Shown one piece after another: positions 1 through 8,492 of a stretch of 64,000 nt of DNA. Positions within the stretch are counted from its first letter, which is position 1, and each line of letters starts with the position of its first letter. The notes below the pieces were generated by a model. It was not told the origin of the DNA and made no database searches. It saw only the letters and a program-made list of their open reading frames with translations. Position numbers and translations under genes: made by a program. Origin of the DNA: Palsa-504 sp963795795 (GTDB lineage: Bacteria > Actinomycetota > Actinomycetes > Streptosporangiales > Streptosporangiaceae); the NCBI GenBank assembly GCA_963795795.1, contig CAWCJS010000016.1:124001-188000 (forward strand), given 5' to 3'.

Positions 1-353
1 CATCCCCGCTCGAGCGCGAGATCGCCGAGGAACCGCTCGACCGAATGAATCGAGACCGCGCTGTCGAGGCTGGCCCGGTTGCACACGCTCTCGCACGGGT
101 GGTAGCAGACCCGGCCGTGAATCGCCGGCATCGGATTGTCGGCGACCAGCTGCCGCCACGCCCCCTCGTGGTCGCCGGTCTCGGCGTGCGCCAGCCACGC
201 CTGGATATTCTCCCCGGCCGGGCAGCCTGCATTACACGGCGGCAGCAAGTCGACATAAACAGGCCGCTGCTGGCGTACCGGCCCGGCGCGGGACCGCCCG
301 TGCAGCAGATCCGGCAACGGCGTGACGTCCCGTCGCGCTGGTCCGGTCGGCAT
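1..353 (-). CDS. GltD-like FeS/FAD NAD(P) oxidoreductase, N-terminal part (runs off the window)
   Basis: The minus-strand frame starts at an ATG at 353 and stays open to the window edge, giving about 117 residues. It shows the double cysteine pattern of the N-terminal 4Fe-4S domain of glutamate-synthase small subunits and related oxidoreductases: PPCNAGCPAGENIQAWL, then GRVCYHPCESVCNRA, then SIHSVERFLGDLALE. In that family this domain passes electrons to a FAD/NAD(P) module, which would lie outside the window. Such proteins often accompany 2-oxoacid:ferredoxin oxidoreductases, and a gamma subunit of that enzyme sits at the other end of the window. It is divergent from the SPFH gene, with a DosR-like box between them. 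The family is clear; the substrate is not. Confidence 0.8.
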   Translation of the reverse strand, partial: MPTGPARRDVTPLPDLLHGRSRAGPVRQQRPVYVDLLPPCNAGCPAGENIQAWLAHAETGDHEGAWRQLVADNPMPAIHGRVCYHPCESVCNRASLDSAVSIHSVERFLGDLALERG

Positions 354-390
354 ATCCGTCACGCTACGCCCAGAACCCTGTCCAGCAGCA

Positions 391-405
391 GGGACCAAGG
401 TCCCC
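391..405. promoter_or_regulatory. DosR-like box
   Basis: GGGACCAAGGTCCCC is a near-perfect palindrome in the divergent region between the GltD-like gene (start 353) and the SPFH gene (start 533). It could serve both. Confidence 0.65.
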
Positions 406-532
406 GGCGAGCTGACCGGTTCACGGGCCAGCGCCTCAGGGCTGAGGCCGATATGCGGGACCTTCGCCTCTGACCGGGCAGCGGCCCGCGGCGTGACGTT
501 GGCTTCAAAGCAAGCCCAAAAGGAGAGCTGCC

Positions 533-1387
533 GTGAAAGCTCTGGTCATTGTCCTCGTCGTCGTCGCGCTGCTGGTCCTGCTGGGGCTCGCGATGGCGGT
601 GAAAATAGTCAAGCAGTACGAGCAGGGCGTGCTGTTCCGGCTCGGCCGACTGAAGGGCTCGCGGAACCCGGGGCTGCGGCTCATCATCCCGTTCATCGAC
701 GTGCTGCGCCAGGTGTCGCTGCGGATCATCACCATGCCGATCCAGTCGCAGGGCATCATCACCCGCGACAACGTCAGCGTCGATGTCTCCGCCGTGGCCT
801 ACTACCGGGTCGTGGACGCGGTGAAGTCGGTCATCGCGATCGAGAACGTCCGCGCGGCCATCGACCAGATCGCCCAGACCACCCTGCGGAAGGTCGTCGG
901 CCAGCACACCCTGGACCAGACCCTGTCCGAAACCGACCAGATCAACCTGGACATCCGCAAGATCCTCGACGTCACCACCGCCGACTGGGGCGTGGAGGTC
1001 ACCCTGGTAGAACTCAAGGACATCCAGCTGCCCGACAGCATGAAGCGCGCCATGGCCAAGCAGGCCGAGGCCGAGCGGGAAAAGCGCGCGAAGATCATCA
1101 ACGCCGAGGGGGAAGCGATGGCCGCCGCCGCGCTGGGGCAGGCCTCCGACACGATGATGGCCCACCCGCTCGCGCTGCAGCTGCGGAACCTGCAGAGCCT
1201 GGTCGAGATCGGCGTGGACAAGAACACCACCGTGGTGTTCCCCGCCCCGCTGATGACCACCATCACCGAACTCGGCTCCTTCATCGCCGGCGAAAAGGCC
1301 GCCGCCAGCCTCGCCCGCCCGGCTGCCGGCCCCCCGGCCGCCCCGATGCCGGCGCTCAACGGTGAAGCTGAACTGACCCGCTTATAG
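533..1387 (+). CDS. SPFH/stomatin-like (slipin) membrane protein
   Basis: This is a 284-residue protein with an N-terminal membrane anchor (residues 2-24, hydrophobic), followed by the stomatin core: VKQYEQGVLFRLGRLKG, the GLRLIIPFID segment, and the alternating helix-rich part with EAEREKRAKIINAEGEA. This layout is that of bacterial slipins, which oligomerise at the inner membrane and organise lipid domains. It has a good ribosome site (AAAAGGAGAG) just before the ATG. It follows a DosR-like box and sits in the same region as PspA, so a role in membrane integrity under stress is inferred. The tail after residue 255 is Ala/Pro-rich and probably disordered. Confidence 0.85.
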   Translation: MKALVIVLVVVALLVLLGLAMAVKIVKQYEQGVLFRLGRLKGSRNPGLRLIIPFIDVLRQVSLRIITMPIQSQGIITRDNVSVDVSAVAYYRVVDAVKSVIAIENVRAAIDQIAQTTLRKVVGQHTLDQTLSETDQINLDIRKILDVTTADWGVEVTLVELKDIQLPDSMKRAMAKQAEAEREKRAKIINAEGEAMAAAALGQASDTMMAHPLALQLRNLQSLVEIGVDKNTTVVFPAPLMTTITELGSFIAGEKAAASLARPAAGPPAAPMPALNGEAELTRL

Positions 1388-1396
1388 GAGGCCAGG

Positions 1397-1510
1397 GTGC
1401 CGCAGGCGCCGATGATCGAGGTGGAGACGCTCACCAATGTGCGGCCCGCCATCGCCCACCGCCGACCTGGCCGCCCAGGGCGCCGTCATCCAACCGGGAG
1501 AAAGACATGA
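1397..1510 (+). CDS. Small ORF coupled to enolase, possible ABC-ATPase relic
   Basis: A 37-codon frame starts at GTG after a strong TAGGAGG site and ends in TGA overlapping the enolase ATG (ATGA), which suggests translational coupling. The first residues (PQAPMIEVETLTNV) look like the start of an ABC-transporter ATPase, and the rest is basic and low in complexity. It may be a leader peptide or the stub of a deleted gene. Confidence 0.3.
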   Translation: MPQAPMIEVETLTNVRPAIAHRRPGRPGRRHPTGRKT

Positions 1511-2774
1511 CAGGTTTTGACATCAGCGAGCTTTCCGCGCTGGAGATCCTGGATTCGCGTGGCCGGCCGACGCTGGCGACGACCCTGCGGCTCGGGGACG
1601 GGACGCAGGCCCGCGCGGGGGTGCCGTCGGGCGCGTCCACCGGGTCCCGGGAAGCGGTTGAGCTCCGGGACGGGGATGACGCCCGCTATCAGGGCCGGGG
1701 CGTGCTCGGCGCGGTCAGTGCGGTCAACACGGAGCTGGCCGGACTGCTGCGCGGACGATCCTGGTCCACCCTCGCCGAGGCGGATCAGGCCATGGCCGAT
1801 CTGGACGGCACTCCGGGCAAGAGCAGGCTCGGCGCCAACGCCATCGTCGGGGTGTCGATGGCGCTGGCCCGGGCGCTGGCTGCGTCGGCTGGTGTCCCGC
1901 TATGGCACTGGCTGGCACCAGACGGGGTAACGCCCTGCCTGCCGGTGCCCCACTTCAACGTGCTCAACGGCGGGGTGCACGCGCCGAACGAACTGGACTT
2001 CCAGGAGTTCATGGTCGCGCCGATCGGGGCGCTGTCGATAGCCGAGGCGGTACGCGCGGGCGCCGAGGTCTACGCGGCGCTGCGCCGAGAACTCGCCGAC
2101 CGGAAGCTGTCCACCGGGCTGGGCGACGAGGGCGGGTTCGCTCCCGAGATCATCGAGCCGGAGGAGGTGCTGCGGCTCCTCGTGCAGGCCATCGACGGCG
2201 CCGGGTACCGGGCCGGCCGGGACGGGGTGAGCATTGCCCTAGATCTCGCCGCGTCGGAGTTCCGCCAGCCCGACGGCCGCTATCTGGTCGCTGGCGTTCT
2301 GTTGAGCAGCGGTGACCTGATCGAGCGGCTGGCTCGCATTACTGCCGAGTTTCCCGTGCATTCCATCGAGGACGGCCTAGGGGAGAACGACGACGATGGA
2401 TGGATTGCCCTCACCGCCCGCCTCGGCGCCGCGGTGGAATTGGTCGGTGACGATAACTTCTGTACCAACCCGGCCATTATCAGCGATGCGATCGGGCGTG
2501 GCATCGCGAACGCGTCACTGATCAAGCTGAATCAGATCGGCACGGTCACCGAGACCCTGGCGGCGATGGCCGTGTGCCGCCGGGCTGGTTACCGGCAGAT
2601 GGTGTCGCACCGGTCAGGGGAAACCGAGGACTCGTTCATCGCGGACCTGGCCGTCGGCACCGGGTGCGGGCAGCTGAATCAGGCGCGCCTGCCCGCGGCG
2701 AGCGTGTAGCCAAGTACAACCGCCTGATCGAAATCGCCGCTGCCACCCCCGGGCTCCGTTACGGTACGCCGTGA
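1507..2774 (+). pseudogene. eno: Enolase with one-base frameshift near the C-terminus
   Basis: Enolase converts 2-phosphoglycerate to phosphoenolpyruvate in lower glycolysis. The main frame (1507-2709, 400 residues) carries the family signatures: ALEILDSRGRPT, GVPSGASTGSREA, the LNGGVHAPNELDFQEFM segment, GDEGGFAP, the metal ligands in SIEDGL and VGDDNF, LIKLNQIGT (catalytic Lys), and SHRSGETED. At about 2677-2679 one base is missing. The expected GQLK-SGAPARGERVAKYNRLIEI is split, the read frame ends in an unrelated tail (NQARLPAASV), and the proper C-terminus continues in the next frame to 2774. As read, the protein loses the substrate-binding Lys of the QxK-x-GAP motif and the last helix, so it should be inactive unless this is a sequencing error. 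Symbol given by homology. Confidence 0.85.
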
Positions 2775-2888
2775 CCGGCCGTTTCCAGCGTGCCGGCCGC
2801 CCACCAGCGGCGCTGGCCGCAGCTGCTCAGTCGGTCCTTGGGCGTTGGCCTTGCTGGCGTCCCTGGCTTACGGACATGCCGCGGACTG

Positions 2889-3439
2889 CGGCCGGGTGAA
2901 GGGACGTGGATCGGATGAGTCTGATGCGCCGCCTCGCGACGCTGTTCCGGGCTAAGGCGAATAAGGCGCTGGACCGCGCAGAGGATCCCCGCGAGGTGCT
3001 CGACTACTCCTACGAGCGGCAGCTGGAGCTGCTGCAGCAGGTGCGCCGCGGGGTGGCGGACGTGGCGACCAGCCGCAAACGCGTCGAGCTTCAGCTCGCC
3101 CAGCTGCAGCAGTCGTCGGACAAGCTGCAGGGCCAGGCACGGCAGGCGCTCGCCGCCGGGGGGGAGGACCTGGCCCGCGAGGCGCTGATCCGCAGGGCGG
3201 CCGTGACGGCGCAGATCGGCGACCTGCAGGGCCAGCAGGCTTCGCTGCAGGCGGAGGAGGAAAAGCTCACTGCCGCCTCGCAGAACCTGGCGGCGAAGGT
3301 GGACGCGTTCCGGACCCGTAAGGAGACCATCAAGGCGACCTATACCGCCGCCGACGCCGAGACACGCATCCGCGAGGCCGTCACCGGGATCTCCGAGGAG
3401 ATGGGCGACGTGGGCATGGCCATGCAGCGCGCGCAGGAC
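2889..3439 (+). repeat. Inverted repeat copy 1 (pspA 5' part)
   Basis: About 550 bp covering the ribosome site and first ~175 codons of pspA are repeated in inverse orientation at 61373-61925. The encoded residues are identical and only one or two base differences are visible, near the ribosome site. Confidence 0.85.
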
Positions 3440-3691
3440 AAGACCGAGCAGATGCAGGCCCGGGCCGGCGCACTGGATGAGCTACTGGCCTCCGGCGCGC
3501 TGCAGGACGCCACCGTGCCCGGCGGCCGCGACGAGATCCAGTCCCAGCTGGATGCGCTGACTGCCGGCCATGACGTGGACGACGAGCTAGCCCGCATGAA
3601 AGCACAGCTGCCGGCATCCGGTGCCCCGGCGGCCATCGAGGGGACTGCGACGGAAGCAGCCAGTCAGCCCTCCCCGCCGGCCACATCGTGA
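2915..3691 (+). CDS. pspA: PspA/IM30 family membrane-stress protein
   Basis: A PspA/IM30 family protein of 258 residues from the ATG at 2915, which sits about 10 bases behind GAAGGGA. A GTG at 2906 would add three residues but is too close to that site. The sequence is almost wholly helical and coiled-coil, with the N-terminal amphipathic helix (MSLMRRLATLFRAKANKALD) and the family segment DPREVLDYSYERQLELLQQVR. The protein coats damaged or fluid membranes in ESCRT-III-like assemblies. The tail from about residue 175 is Ala/Pro-rich and differs from the second copy at 61.3 kb. With the SPFH gene upstream it forms a membrane-protection group. Confidence 0.88.
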   Translation: MSLMRRLATLFRAKANKALDRAEDPREVLDYSYERQLELLQQVRRGVADVATSRKRVELQLAQLQQSSDKLQGQARQALAAGGEDLAREALIRRAAVTAQIGDLQGQQASLQAEEEKLTAASQNLAAKVDAFRTRKETIKATYTAADAETRIREAVTGISEEMGDVGMAMQRAQDKTEQMQARAGALDELLASGALQDATVPGGRDEIQSQLDALTAGHDVDDELARMKAQLPASGAPAAIEGTATEAASQPSPPATS

Positions 3692-3728
3692 CCGTACGCC
3701 CCCCGCGCCAGCTTGAGGGGTTCGCGGC

Positions 3729-3925
3729 GGTGGCCGCCGAACCCTGTTCCGGCCGGGCACGCCCCTATGCCGTCATCATGGGAGTCCGGCACCAGCCGGT
3801 CGCGTCTGCCTCAGCCCCGTCGCCGTCACTTGGGACGATCCGGCCCTGACCCAGCGGCAAGCCCACGCCTTCGCCCGCGCCGCCGCCACCGCGGCACGTA
3901 AGCGGCTGCGTCCCGTACCAGCCAG
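3729..3925 (+). pseudogene. Relic of V-ATPase subunit D gene
   Basis: The DNA resembles the middle of the intact subunit D gene at 39.8 kb. In one frame it reads PYAVIMGVRHQPV (compare PYTVTMGVRHPV). After a shift it continues TWDDPALTQRQAHA (compare TWDGPALTRTRQAHA). Both ends of the gene are missing and the frames are broken. It fills most of the otherwise empty stretch 3692-4025 between pspA and the next box, and shows that a second V-ATPase copy or a rearranged fragment once lay here. Confidence 0.6.
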
Positions 3926-4025
3926 CCAGTCGGCCGGCTGTCGCAGCGTTTGATGGCCGACGTGATATCGGGCCAGCGGCAACCTACTGGTCAGCAACCG
4001 ACAAATGTGATCTATACATATATTT

Positions 4026-4040
4026 GGGACTTTTGGCCCT
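4026..4040. promoter_or_regulatory. DosR-like box
   Basis: GGGACTTTTGGCCCT, flanked by an AT-rich stretch unusual for this window, lies 50-115 bp before the small 2TM-type gene. Confidence 0.6.
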
Positions 4041-4090
4041 GACGATAACAGACCTCACAGGATACGTTTCCGGTGATCATCTGAGCCGCC

Positions 4091-4300
4091 ACGGAGTACC
4101 ACAACGCAGGCGGCTGGCCGGTTCACGGGTTCAGCCAGAGTTCGGGGATCCATGGGGTGTGGAACCTCTGGATCATCTACCCGCTTGGCGCCAGCCTGCT
4201 GGTCGTGGCGGCCCACGCCTGGGCCGTCTTCGGGAACAAGCCGAACTCCGAAGGCGAGATCAACCGTGAGATCGAACGCCAGCGCGGGACGCGGCGGTGA
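4091..4300 (+). CDS. Small 2TM-domain-like membrane protein, start codon missing or ACG
   Basis: The frame after a TGA at 4082 reads A-A-T-E-Y-H-N-A-G-G-W-P-V-H-G-F, then IHGVWNLWIIYPLG, a hydrophobic segment and FGNKPNSEGEINREIERQ, ending at 4300. This pattern recalls small actinobacterial '2TM domain' proteins that begin MTEYHNAGGW. Here the position of the expected Met is ACG (4091), and no ATG, GTG or TTG lies upstream in frame. The next in-frame start is a GTG at 4157, which would leave only about 47 residues. Either a non-standard ACG start is used or the gene has just lost its start. Its TGA overlaps the next gene (GTGA). Confidence 0.5.
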   Translation, partial: TEYHNAGGWPVHGFSQSSGIHGVWNLWIIYPLGASLLVVAAHAWAVFGNKPNSEGEINREIERQRGTRR

Positions 4301-4551
4301 GTGACATGACCGAGAACGCCCGCGCCGGTTGGATGGGGCGGTCACGCCGGCCGTCCATCGTGATGCCGACGAACAGAGTGACCGTCGCCCTGCCCTTTTC
4401 CAAGATCACGGTTGAGGAACCGGACCGTGAGCTGGCGGAACTGGCTGCGATCGTGGCGGAACTGGCCGCCCTCGTGGAGGCCGCCGCACCCGAGCCTGAG
4501 GCGGCGCAGTTGCGGCTGCGCGGTCAGGCTCTCGCCGCGCGGGTCCGGTAA
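4297..4551 (+). CDS. Small hypothetical protein
   Basis: An 84-residue frame starts at a GTG overlapping the upstream stop (GTGA), so translation is probably coupled. An N-terminal basic part (GWMGRSRRPSIVM) is followed by an acidic helical segment (DRELAELAAIVAELAALVEAAA) that could form a coiled coil. The family is not recognised. The operon position behind a DosR-like box suggests a stress role only by association. Confidence 0.5.
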   Translation: MSDMTENARAGWMGRSRRPSIVMPTNRVTVALPFSKITVEEPDRELAELAAIVAELAALVEAAAPEPEAAQLRLRGQALAARVR

Positions 4552-4580
4552 TTTCTCCGCCGCGCATCGCCACGGCATTT

Positions 4581-4595
4581 GGGACTACCTGTCCT
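4581..4595. promoter_or_regulatory. Weak DosR-like box
   Basis: GGGACTACCTGTCCT has good outer half-sites but a poor centre. It lies 60 bp before the secreted GerMN protein gene. Confidence 0.4.
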
Positions 4596-4654
4596 AGGCC
4601 GCGACGTGCCGGTCCATTTATGTGGAAGCGTGAGCTGTTAGGAGGAGGTTCTCA

Positions 4655-5557
4655 ATGTCTAGAGTTCGAATCGCCGGGATGATGCTTGGGCTCGCGGGGC
4701 TTAGCGCGGGCACCATGTTGACGGCAAGCGCAGGTGCGGCAGCCGCGACGACGGCTCCAGTCATACCCGCCCTGGTCCAGGTAAGCGCCGGACATTACTC
4801 TGGCCACGACACGCTGGTGTTCCAGTTCCGTGGCGGTGTGCCGGCCAGGTACAGCGCCCGGTACGTTTCCAAGGTGACGGCGGATCCGTCCGGCCTGCCG
4901 GTGAACGTGGTCGGCAGCGCTGTCCTGCGGGTCACGTTCTCGCCTGCCGCCGGGCACAACGCGAACGGCGTCGCGACCTACGGGCCGGCGCGGCGCACCT
5001 ACGCGCTGCCCGAGCTGATCCAGGTGGTCAGGGCCGGTGACTTCGAGGCGGTGCTCAGCTTCGGCGTTGGGGTGGCCACGGCCGAGCCGTTCCGCATGTA
5101 CGCGCTGCCCAGCGCGGGCCAGGTGGTCCTCCAGAGTCAGGCGCCGTACCGGACGGTCACGGTCCGGGACTACTTCCTGAGCACGCACCAGTTCGCGACC
5201 GGCCGGGGTCCGCTCACCCAGGCGGTGTCCCGTTCGGTGATCCCGCCGGCGACGGCGTTCGGCGCCCTGCAGCGGCTGTTCGCCGGGCCGACCCAGGCCG
5301 AGCAGGCCCGCGGGCTGAAGTTCGTCAGCTCGGGGGCGACCGGGTTCAAGATCCTCTCGATCAGCGGTGGGGTGGCCCGGGTCCAGCTCACCGGCAAGCT
5401 CAGCAGCGGCGGATCCACGTTCACCATCGCCAGCGAGATCATGCCGACGCTGAAGCAATTCCCGTCAGTGCACTGGGTGAAGATCTATGACCAGAACGGC
5501 CGCACCGAACGGCCGTCCGGGCCTAGCGACTCCATACCGTTCAGCCTGGAGCCATAA
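4655..5557 (+). CDS. Secreted protein with AMIN-like and GerMN domains
   Basis: 300 residues with a signal peptide (GMMLGLAGLSAGTMLTASAGA) and a likely cleavage near residue 30. Residues ~40-150 form a beta-rich AMIN-like region (HDTLVFQFRGGVPARYSARYV). Residues ~205-290 match the GerMN type (ALQRLFAGPTQAEQ, then VQLTGKLSSGGSTFTIASEI). Such proteins act outside the membrane in envelope contexts, and no enzyme activity is implied. The ribosome site TTAGGAGGAGG is strong. The 3' end overlaps the convergent CDF gene by 17 bp. Confidence 0.75.
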   Translation: MSRVRIAGMMLGLAGLSAGTMLTASAGAAAATTAPVIPALVQVSAGHYSGHDTLVFQFRGGVPARYSARYVSKVTADPSGLPVNVVGSAVLRVTFSPAAGHNANGVATYGPARRTYALPELIQVVRAGDFEAVLSFGVGVATAEPFRMYALPSAGQVVLQSQAPYRTVTVRDYFLSTHQFATGRGPLTQAVSRSVIPPATAFGALQRLFAGPTQAEQARGLKFVSSGATGFKILSISGGVARVQLTGKLSSGGSTFTIASEIMPTLKQFPSVHWVKIYDQNGRTERPSGPSDSIPFSLEP

Positions 5558-6203
5558 AGCCAAGGTGAGATCCCGGGCGATGACGTAAGCCGCCGGTCGC
5601 GGGACGGAAGATGGTCCGGGCTTCCCGCAGCGCGTAGAACACGATGACCAGGGCGGCCAGCGGATCCGCCCACCACACCCCGGCACCCGCGTTCAGCGCG
5701 AGCCCGGCGAGCACCGCCACGGCCAGGATGCCGTCCACCAGGGTGACGCGTCCCTCCGTGGCCAGCACCGGGTTGCCCAGCTGCCTGCCGGTCCGGGCCT
5801 TACCTGCGGCCAGCGCGAACATGACCGCCGCCGTCACCGCCGTCCAGGCGATGCCCAGCACGCTGTGCCCGGGCCGGTAGCCGGTCGCCAGCACCACCGC
5901 GGACTGGACGGCCAGGTACGCGGCCAGGGCCACGAACGCGCCGCCGATCAGCCGCAGCGCCCGGCGCTGCCGGTCCTCCCCGGTGCCTGACAGTTCCCAG
6001 AGCACCACCGTGCTGGCCCCGATCTCGATCAGCGAGTCGAGGCCGAACCCAGCCAGCGCCACCGACCGCGCCCTGATGGCCGCGATGGCCAGCACCACAA
6101 TCCCGGCCACGTTCCACCCGAGGGTGATCACCTCCAGCGCCCGGCCAAGGCGCAGCAGCACCACCGCACGGCCGGCGGGCAACACGACAGACCCGGTGTC
6201 CAT
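5541..6203 (-). CDS. Cation diffusion facilitator-type transporter
   Basis: 220 residues with about six hydrophobic segments and CDF-like motifs: ALAGFGLDSLIEIGAS early on (Asp in helix 2), and ATEGRVTLVDGILA with WWADPLAALVIVFYALREA near the end. It lacks the long cytoplasmic tail of classical CDF exporters, as is usual for the short actinobacterial 'cation transporter' class. The metal cannot be read from sequence. The start at 6203 gives MDTGSVVLPAGRAVVLLRLGRA, a plausible cytosolic leader. Confidence 0.75.
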   Translation of the reverse strand: MDTGSVVLPAGRAVVLLRLGRALEVITLGWNVAGIVVLAIAAIRARSVALAGFGLDSLIEIGASTVVLWELSGTGEDRQRRALRLIGGAFVALAAYLAVQSAVVLATGYRPGHSVLGIAWTAVTAAVMFALAAGKARTGRQLGNPVLATEGRVTLVDGILAVAVLAGLALNAGAGVWWADPLAALVIVFYALREARTIFRPATGGLRHRPGSHLGFMAPG

Positions 6204-6315
6204 GGACTCTGGCTCACCTCGCAGAAACCAGGCGACCTGTACGGCCGTCCGCGCAAGCAGAACTTCGTAAACAGAATCATATGGGCGGCCGCCAGGAACG
6301 ATCGTGAAAGGGGCG

Positions 6316-7908
6316 TCAGCCCTGGCCGCGCGCGCCGTCGGTCACGCCGTCCCCGGCCCTGATCCATGCGAGCCAGGTGGCCAGCGGGCCAGGGTCCGTG
6401 GTCTGGCCGCGGAAGCCGATGTGGCCGTCTGGGCGGACCGCGACCAGGCCGCGTCCCGGGGAGCTGGTGAGGCGGTGGATGGTGACGAACCGGTTAGGGC
6501 GCAGGGTACCGAGCGGGTCCGCGTCGCGGTCCAGCAGTATGTGCACGCCGGGCCGGGCGAGCAGCTCATGCAGCCGGACGGTCCGCCCGGCCGAGCTCAC
6601 GAGCTGATCGGGCAGCCGGTCCCCGGCGCGCGGGCCGCCGGGCCGGCGCGGCGTTCCCTCCATCGAGAGCGGGCTGTGCCGGTAGTTCACCCCGAGCTGT
6701 GACAGCAGCCGGACGGCTCCGGCGACTAGGTGGCGGCGGCCGAGCACGGTGGGCACGAGGGGGGCGGCGACCGGGATCAGGCGGCCGCGGAGCGCGGACG
6801 GTACCGGTCCCAGCGAGGCTTCGGCCCAGAACACGACGTGCGTCATCGCCAGCACCTGGCGCGCCACCGCCCTGCGCTCCCGGTCGTACGAGTCGAGCAG
6901 ACGCCCGTCGCCGGGCTGGCCCGCCGCGAACGCGAGCTTCCAGCCGAGGTTGACGGCATCCTGGATGCCCGCGTTCATTCCCTGGCCGGTAGCGGGGGAG
7001 TAGGCGTGCGCGGCGTCCCCGGCGAGATACAGCCGCCCCCGGCCGAACCTGTCCGCCAAGCGCCGTTGCACGGTGACCCGCGAGGACCAGGCGAGCTCGG
7101 CGATCTGGGCGCCGAGGCCTGCTTCGTCCATCAGCGCCTGTACCTCGGCCACGGGGACCGAGGGCCCGAACTGGCCCGGTACTGACTGGCCCGACCCGGC
7201 GGTCCGGGTGGCGAGCAGCCGCCACGTGGCCCGCTCGCCGAGCCGGAACGCGAACACCAGTCCCCGTCGGCCGGCCGCGACCCGGGCGGCGTCACCGGCG
7301 AGATCGCCATCCAGTTCGGCGTCGGCCAGCACGACCTCCACGGGGTACGTCCGCCCGGGCCACCCTATTCCCGCCTGGGCCCGGACCGTGCTGGCCGGGC
7401 CGTCGCACCCGGCGACAAAACCGAACAGGGCCTGTTCTGTCGTGGCCGGTGACCGCAGGACGGCCCGGGCACCGCCGGGTCCGTCGCGCACGCCGATCAG
7501 CTCGGTCCCGCGCTCAACCTTTATCCCGCGGTCGGCCAGGGCCTCAGCCAGCACCCGTTCCGCATCCGTCTGCCTGATCAGCGACAGGTGGGGGAAGGCG
7601 GTGTCCGGCAGCGCGAGGCCGGCGAGCGTAACCCTGATGACCCGGGAGCCGAGCTGCAGGTCCGCCGTGGGCGCCGTGTCTGCCCGCCCCAGCAGGGCCT
7701 GGGTCACCCCGAGCGGGCGCAGTACCTCGAGCGTGCGGGAATGCAGGATCAGCGCACGGGAGGGCCGGTCAGCCTCAGGCCGCCGGTCGACGACCCGGAC
7801 GGCGGCACCGTGGTCGTGGGCCTGCAAGGCCAGGGCCAGCCCGGCCGGACCCGCACCGGCCACCAGGACGTCCGCTGCCGCCCTCACCTGGCTTCGGCCA
7901 GCCGCCAC
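6316..7908 (-). CDS. FAD-dependent aromatic monooxygenase (PHBH class)
   Basis: 530 residues. It has the dinucleotide fold at residues ~13-40 (VLVAGAGPAGLALALQAHDHG), the DG-type segment (VAGCDGPASTVR), the GD motif RLYLAGDAAHAYSPATGQGMN, and a C-terminal thioredoxin-like region (GDRLPDQLV...GRTVRLHELL). This layout is typical of group A flavoprotein hydroxylases acting on phenolic or polyketide substrates, including antibiotic-inactivating ones. It is last in a three-gene minus-strand group and overlaps the upstream gene by 25 bp. The substrate is unknown. Confidence 0.85.
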   Translation of the reverse strand: MAAGRSQVRAAADVLVAGAGPAGLALALQAHDHGAAVRVVDRRPEADRPSRALILHSRTLEVLRPLGVTQALLGRADTAPTADLQLGSRVIRVTLAGLALPDTAFPHLSLIRQTDAERVLAEALADRGIKVERGTELIGVRDGPGGARAVLRSPATTEQALFGFVAGCDGPASTVRAQAGIGWPGRTYPVEVVLADAELDGDLAGDAARVAAGRRGLVFAFRLGERATWRLLATRTAGSGQSVPGQFGPSVPVAEVQALMDEAGLGAQIAELAWSSRVTVQRRLADRFGRGRLYLAGDAAHAYSPATGQGMNAGIQDAVNLGWKLAFAAGQPGDGRLLDSYDRERRAVARQVLAMTHVVFWAEASLGPVPSALRGRLIPVAAPLVPTVLGRRHLVAGAVRLLSQLGVNYRHSPLSMEGTPRRPGGPRAGDRLPDQLVSSAGRTVRLHELLARPGVHILLDRDADPLGTLRPNRFVTIHRLTSSPGRGLVAVRPDGHIGFRGQTTDPGPLATWLAWIRAGDGVTDGARGQG

Positions 7909-8492
7909 CAGGCCGCCGCGTCCGCTGCGGCGCCAGCGAGCGCCTCCGGCCTGGCCAGCACCGCGTCACGGCGCAGTCCCGGCAACACCACGTAGTGGAT
8001 CGAGCCTCGCACCAACACCAGCGCGAGCACGCGCCATAGCGCGCGGGCGTAGTTCTCGGCGAGCCGCGGCCCGTCCCACTCGTACAGGCCCCGGTACCGG
8101 CCGCGCTCGTCGTCGGCCAGCCAGAGCTTCGACACGAAGCCGGGGAACCCGGCGAAGAGCGGGGTGTTGAGCAGGCTCTCCCGGCGGAAGGCAGCATGCC
8201 CACGCCCGCGCACGGCCCGCAGCCGGAACTCCACCACGAGCACGCACGGGTCGGCCGTCGCCCCCCGGTCCACGACCGTCTCACGGAAAACCGGCGCCGA
8301 CGTGCCGTCGGCGAAGTGCAGCCGAATCCCCACCCGCTGTCGAGGCAGGTGCATCCGGCGCTGCCAGATCAGCCTCGCGGTGTTCGCGACGCAGCCCGCC
8401 AGCGCCCGCAGCGCCGCCGGATAGGCGAGTGGTAGCTTCTCCAGCACCACGACACTGCGGCCGGTCGCTCCGGTCGGAACCTCCGAGATCAC
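7884..8492 (-). CDS. Conserved hypothetical protein
   Basis: 202 residues from a GTG at 8492 that overlaps the stop of the upstream small gene (GTGA), so it is probably coupled. No membrane segment or catalytic motif stands out. Readable features are LIWQRRMHLPRQRVGIRLHF, RGHAAFRRESLLNTPLFAG, FVSKLWLADDERGRYRGLYEWDG and a C-terminal Ala-rich helix. The strings around LLNTPLFAGFPGF and YEWDGP look like a conserved family of unknown role. It is cotranscribed with a flavin monooxygenase. Confidence 0.65.
   Translation of the reverse strand: MISEVPTGATGRSVVVLEKLPLAYPAALRALAGCVANTARLIWQRRMHLPRQRVGIRLHFADGTSAPVFRETVVDRGATADPCVLVVEFRLRAVRGRGHAAFRRESLLNTPLFAGFPGFVSKLWLADDERGRYRGLYEWDGPRLAENYARALWRVLALVLVRGSIHYVVLPGLRRDAVLARPEALAGAAADAAAWWRLAEAR

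Noticed and set aside
3713..3901. 62-codon plus-strand frame as a new gene
   Set aside because: The DNA is better explained as a frameshifted relic of V-ATPase subunit D.
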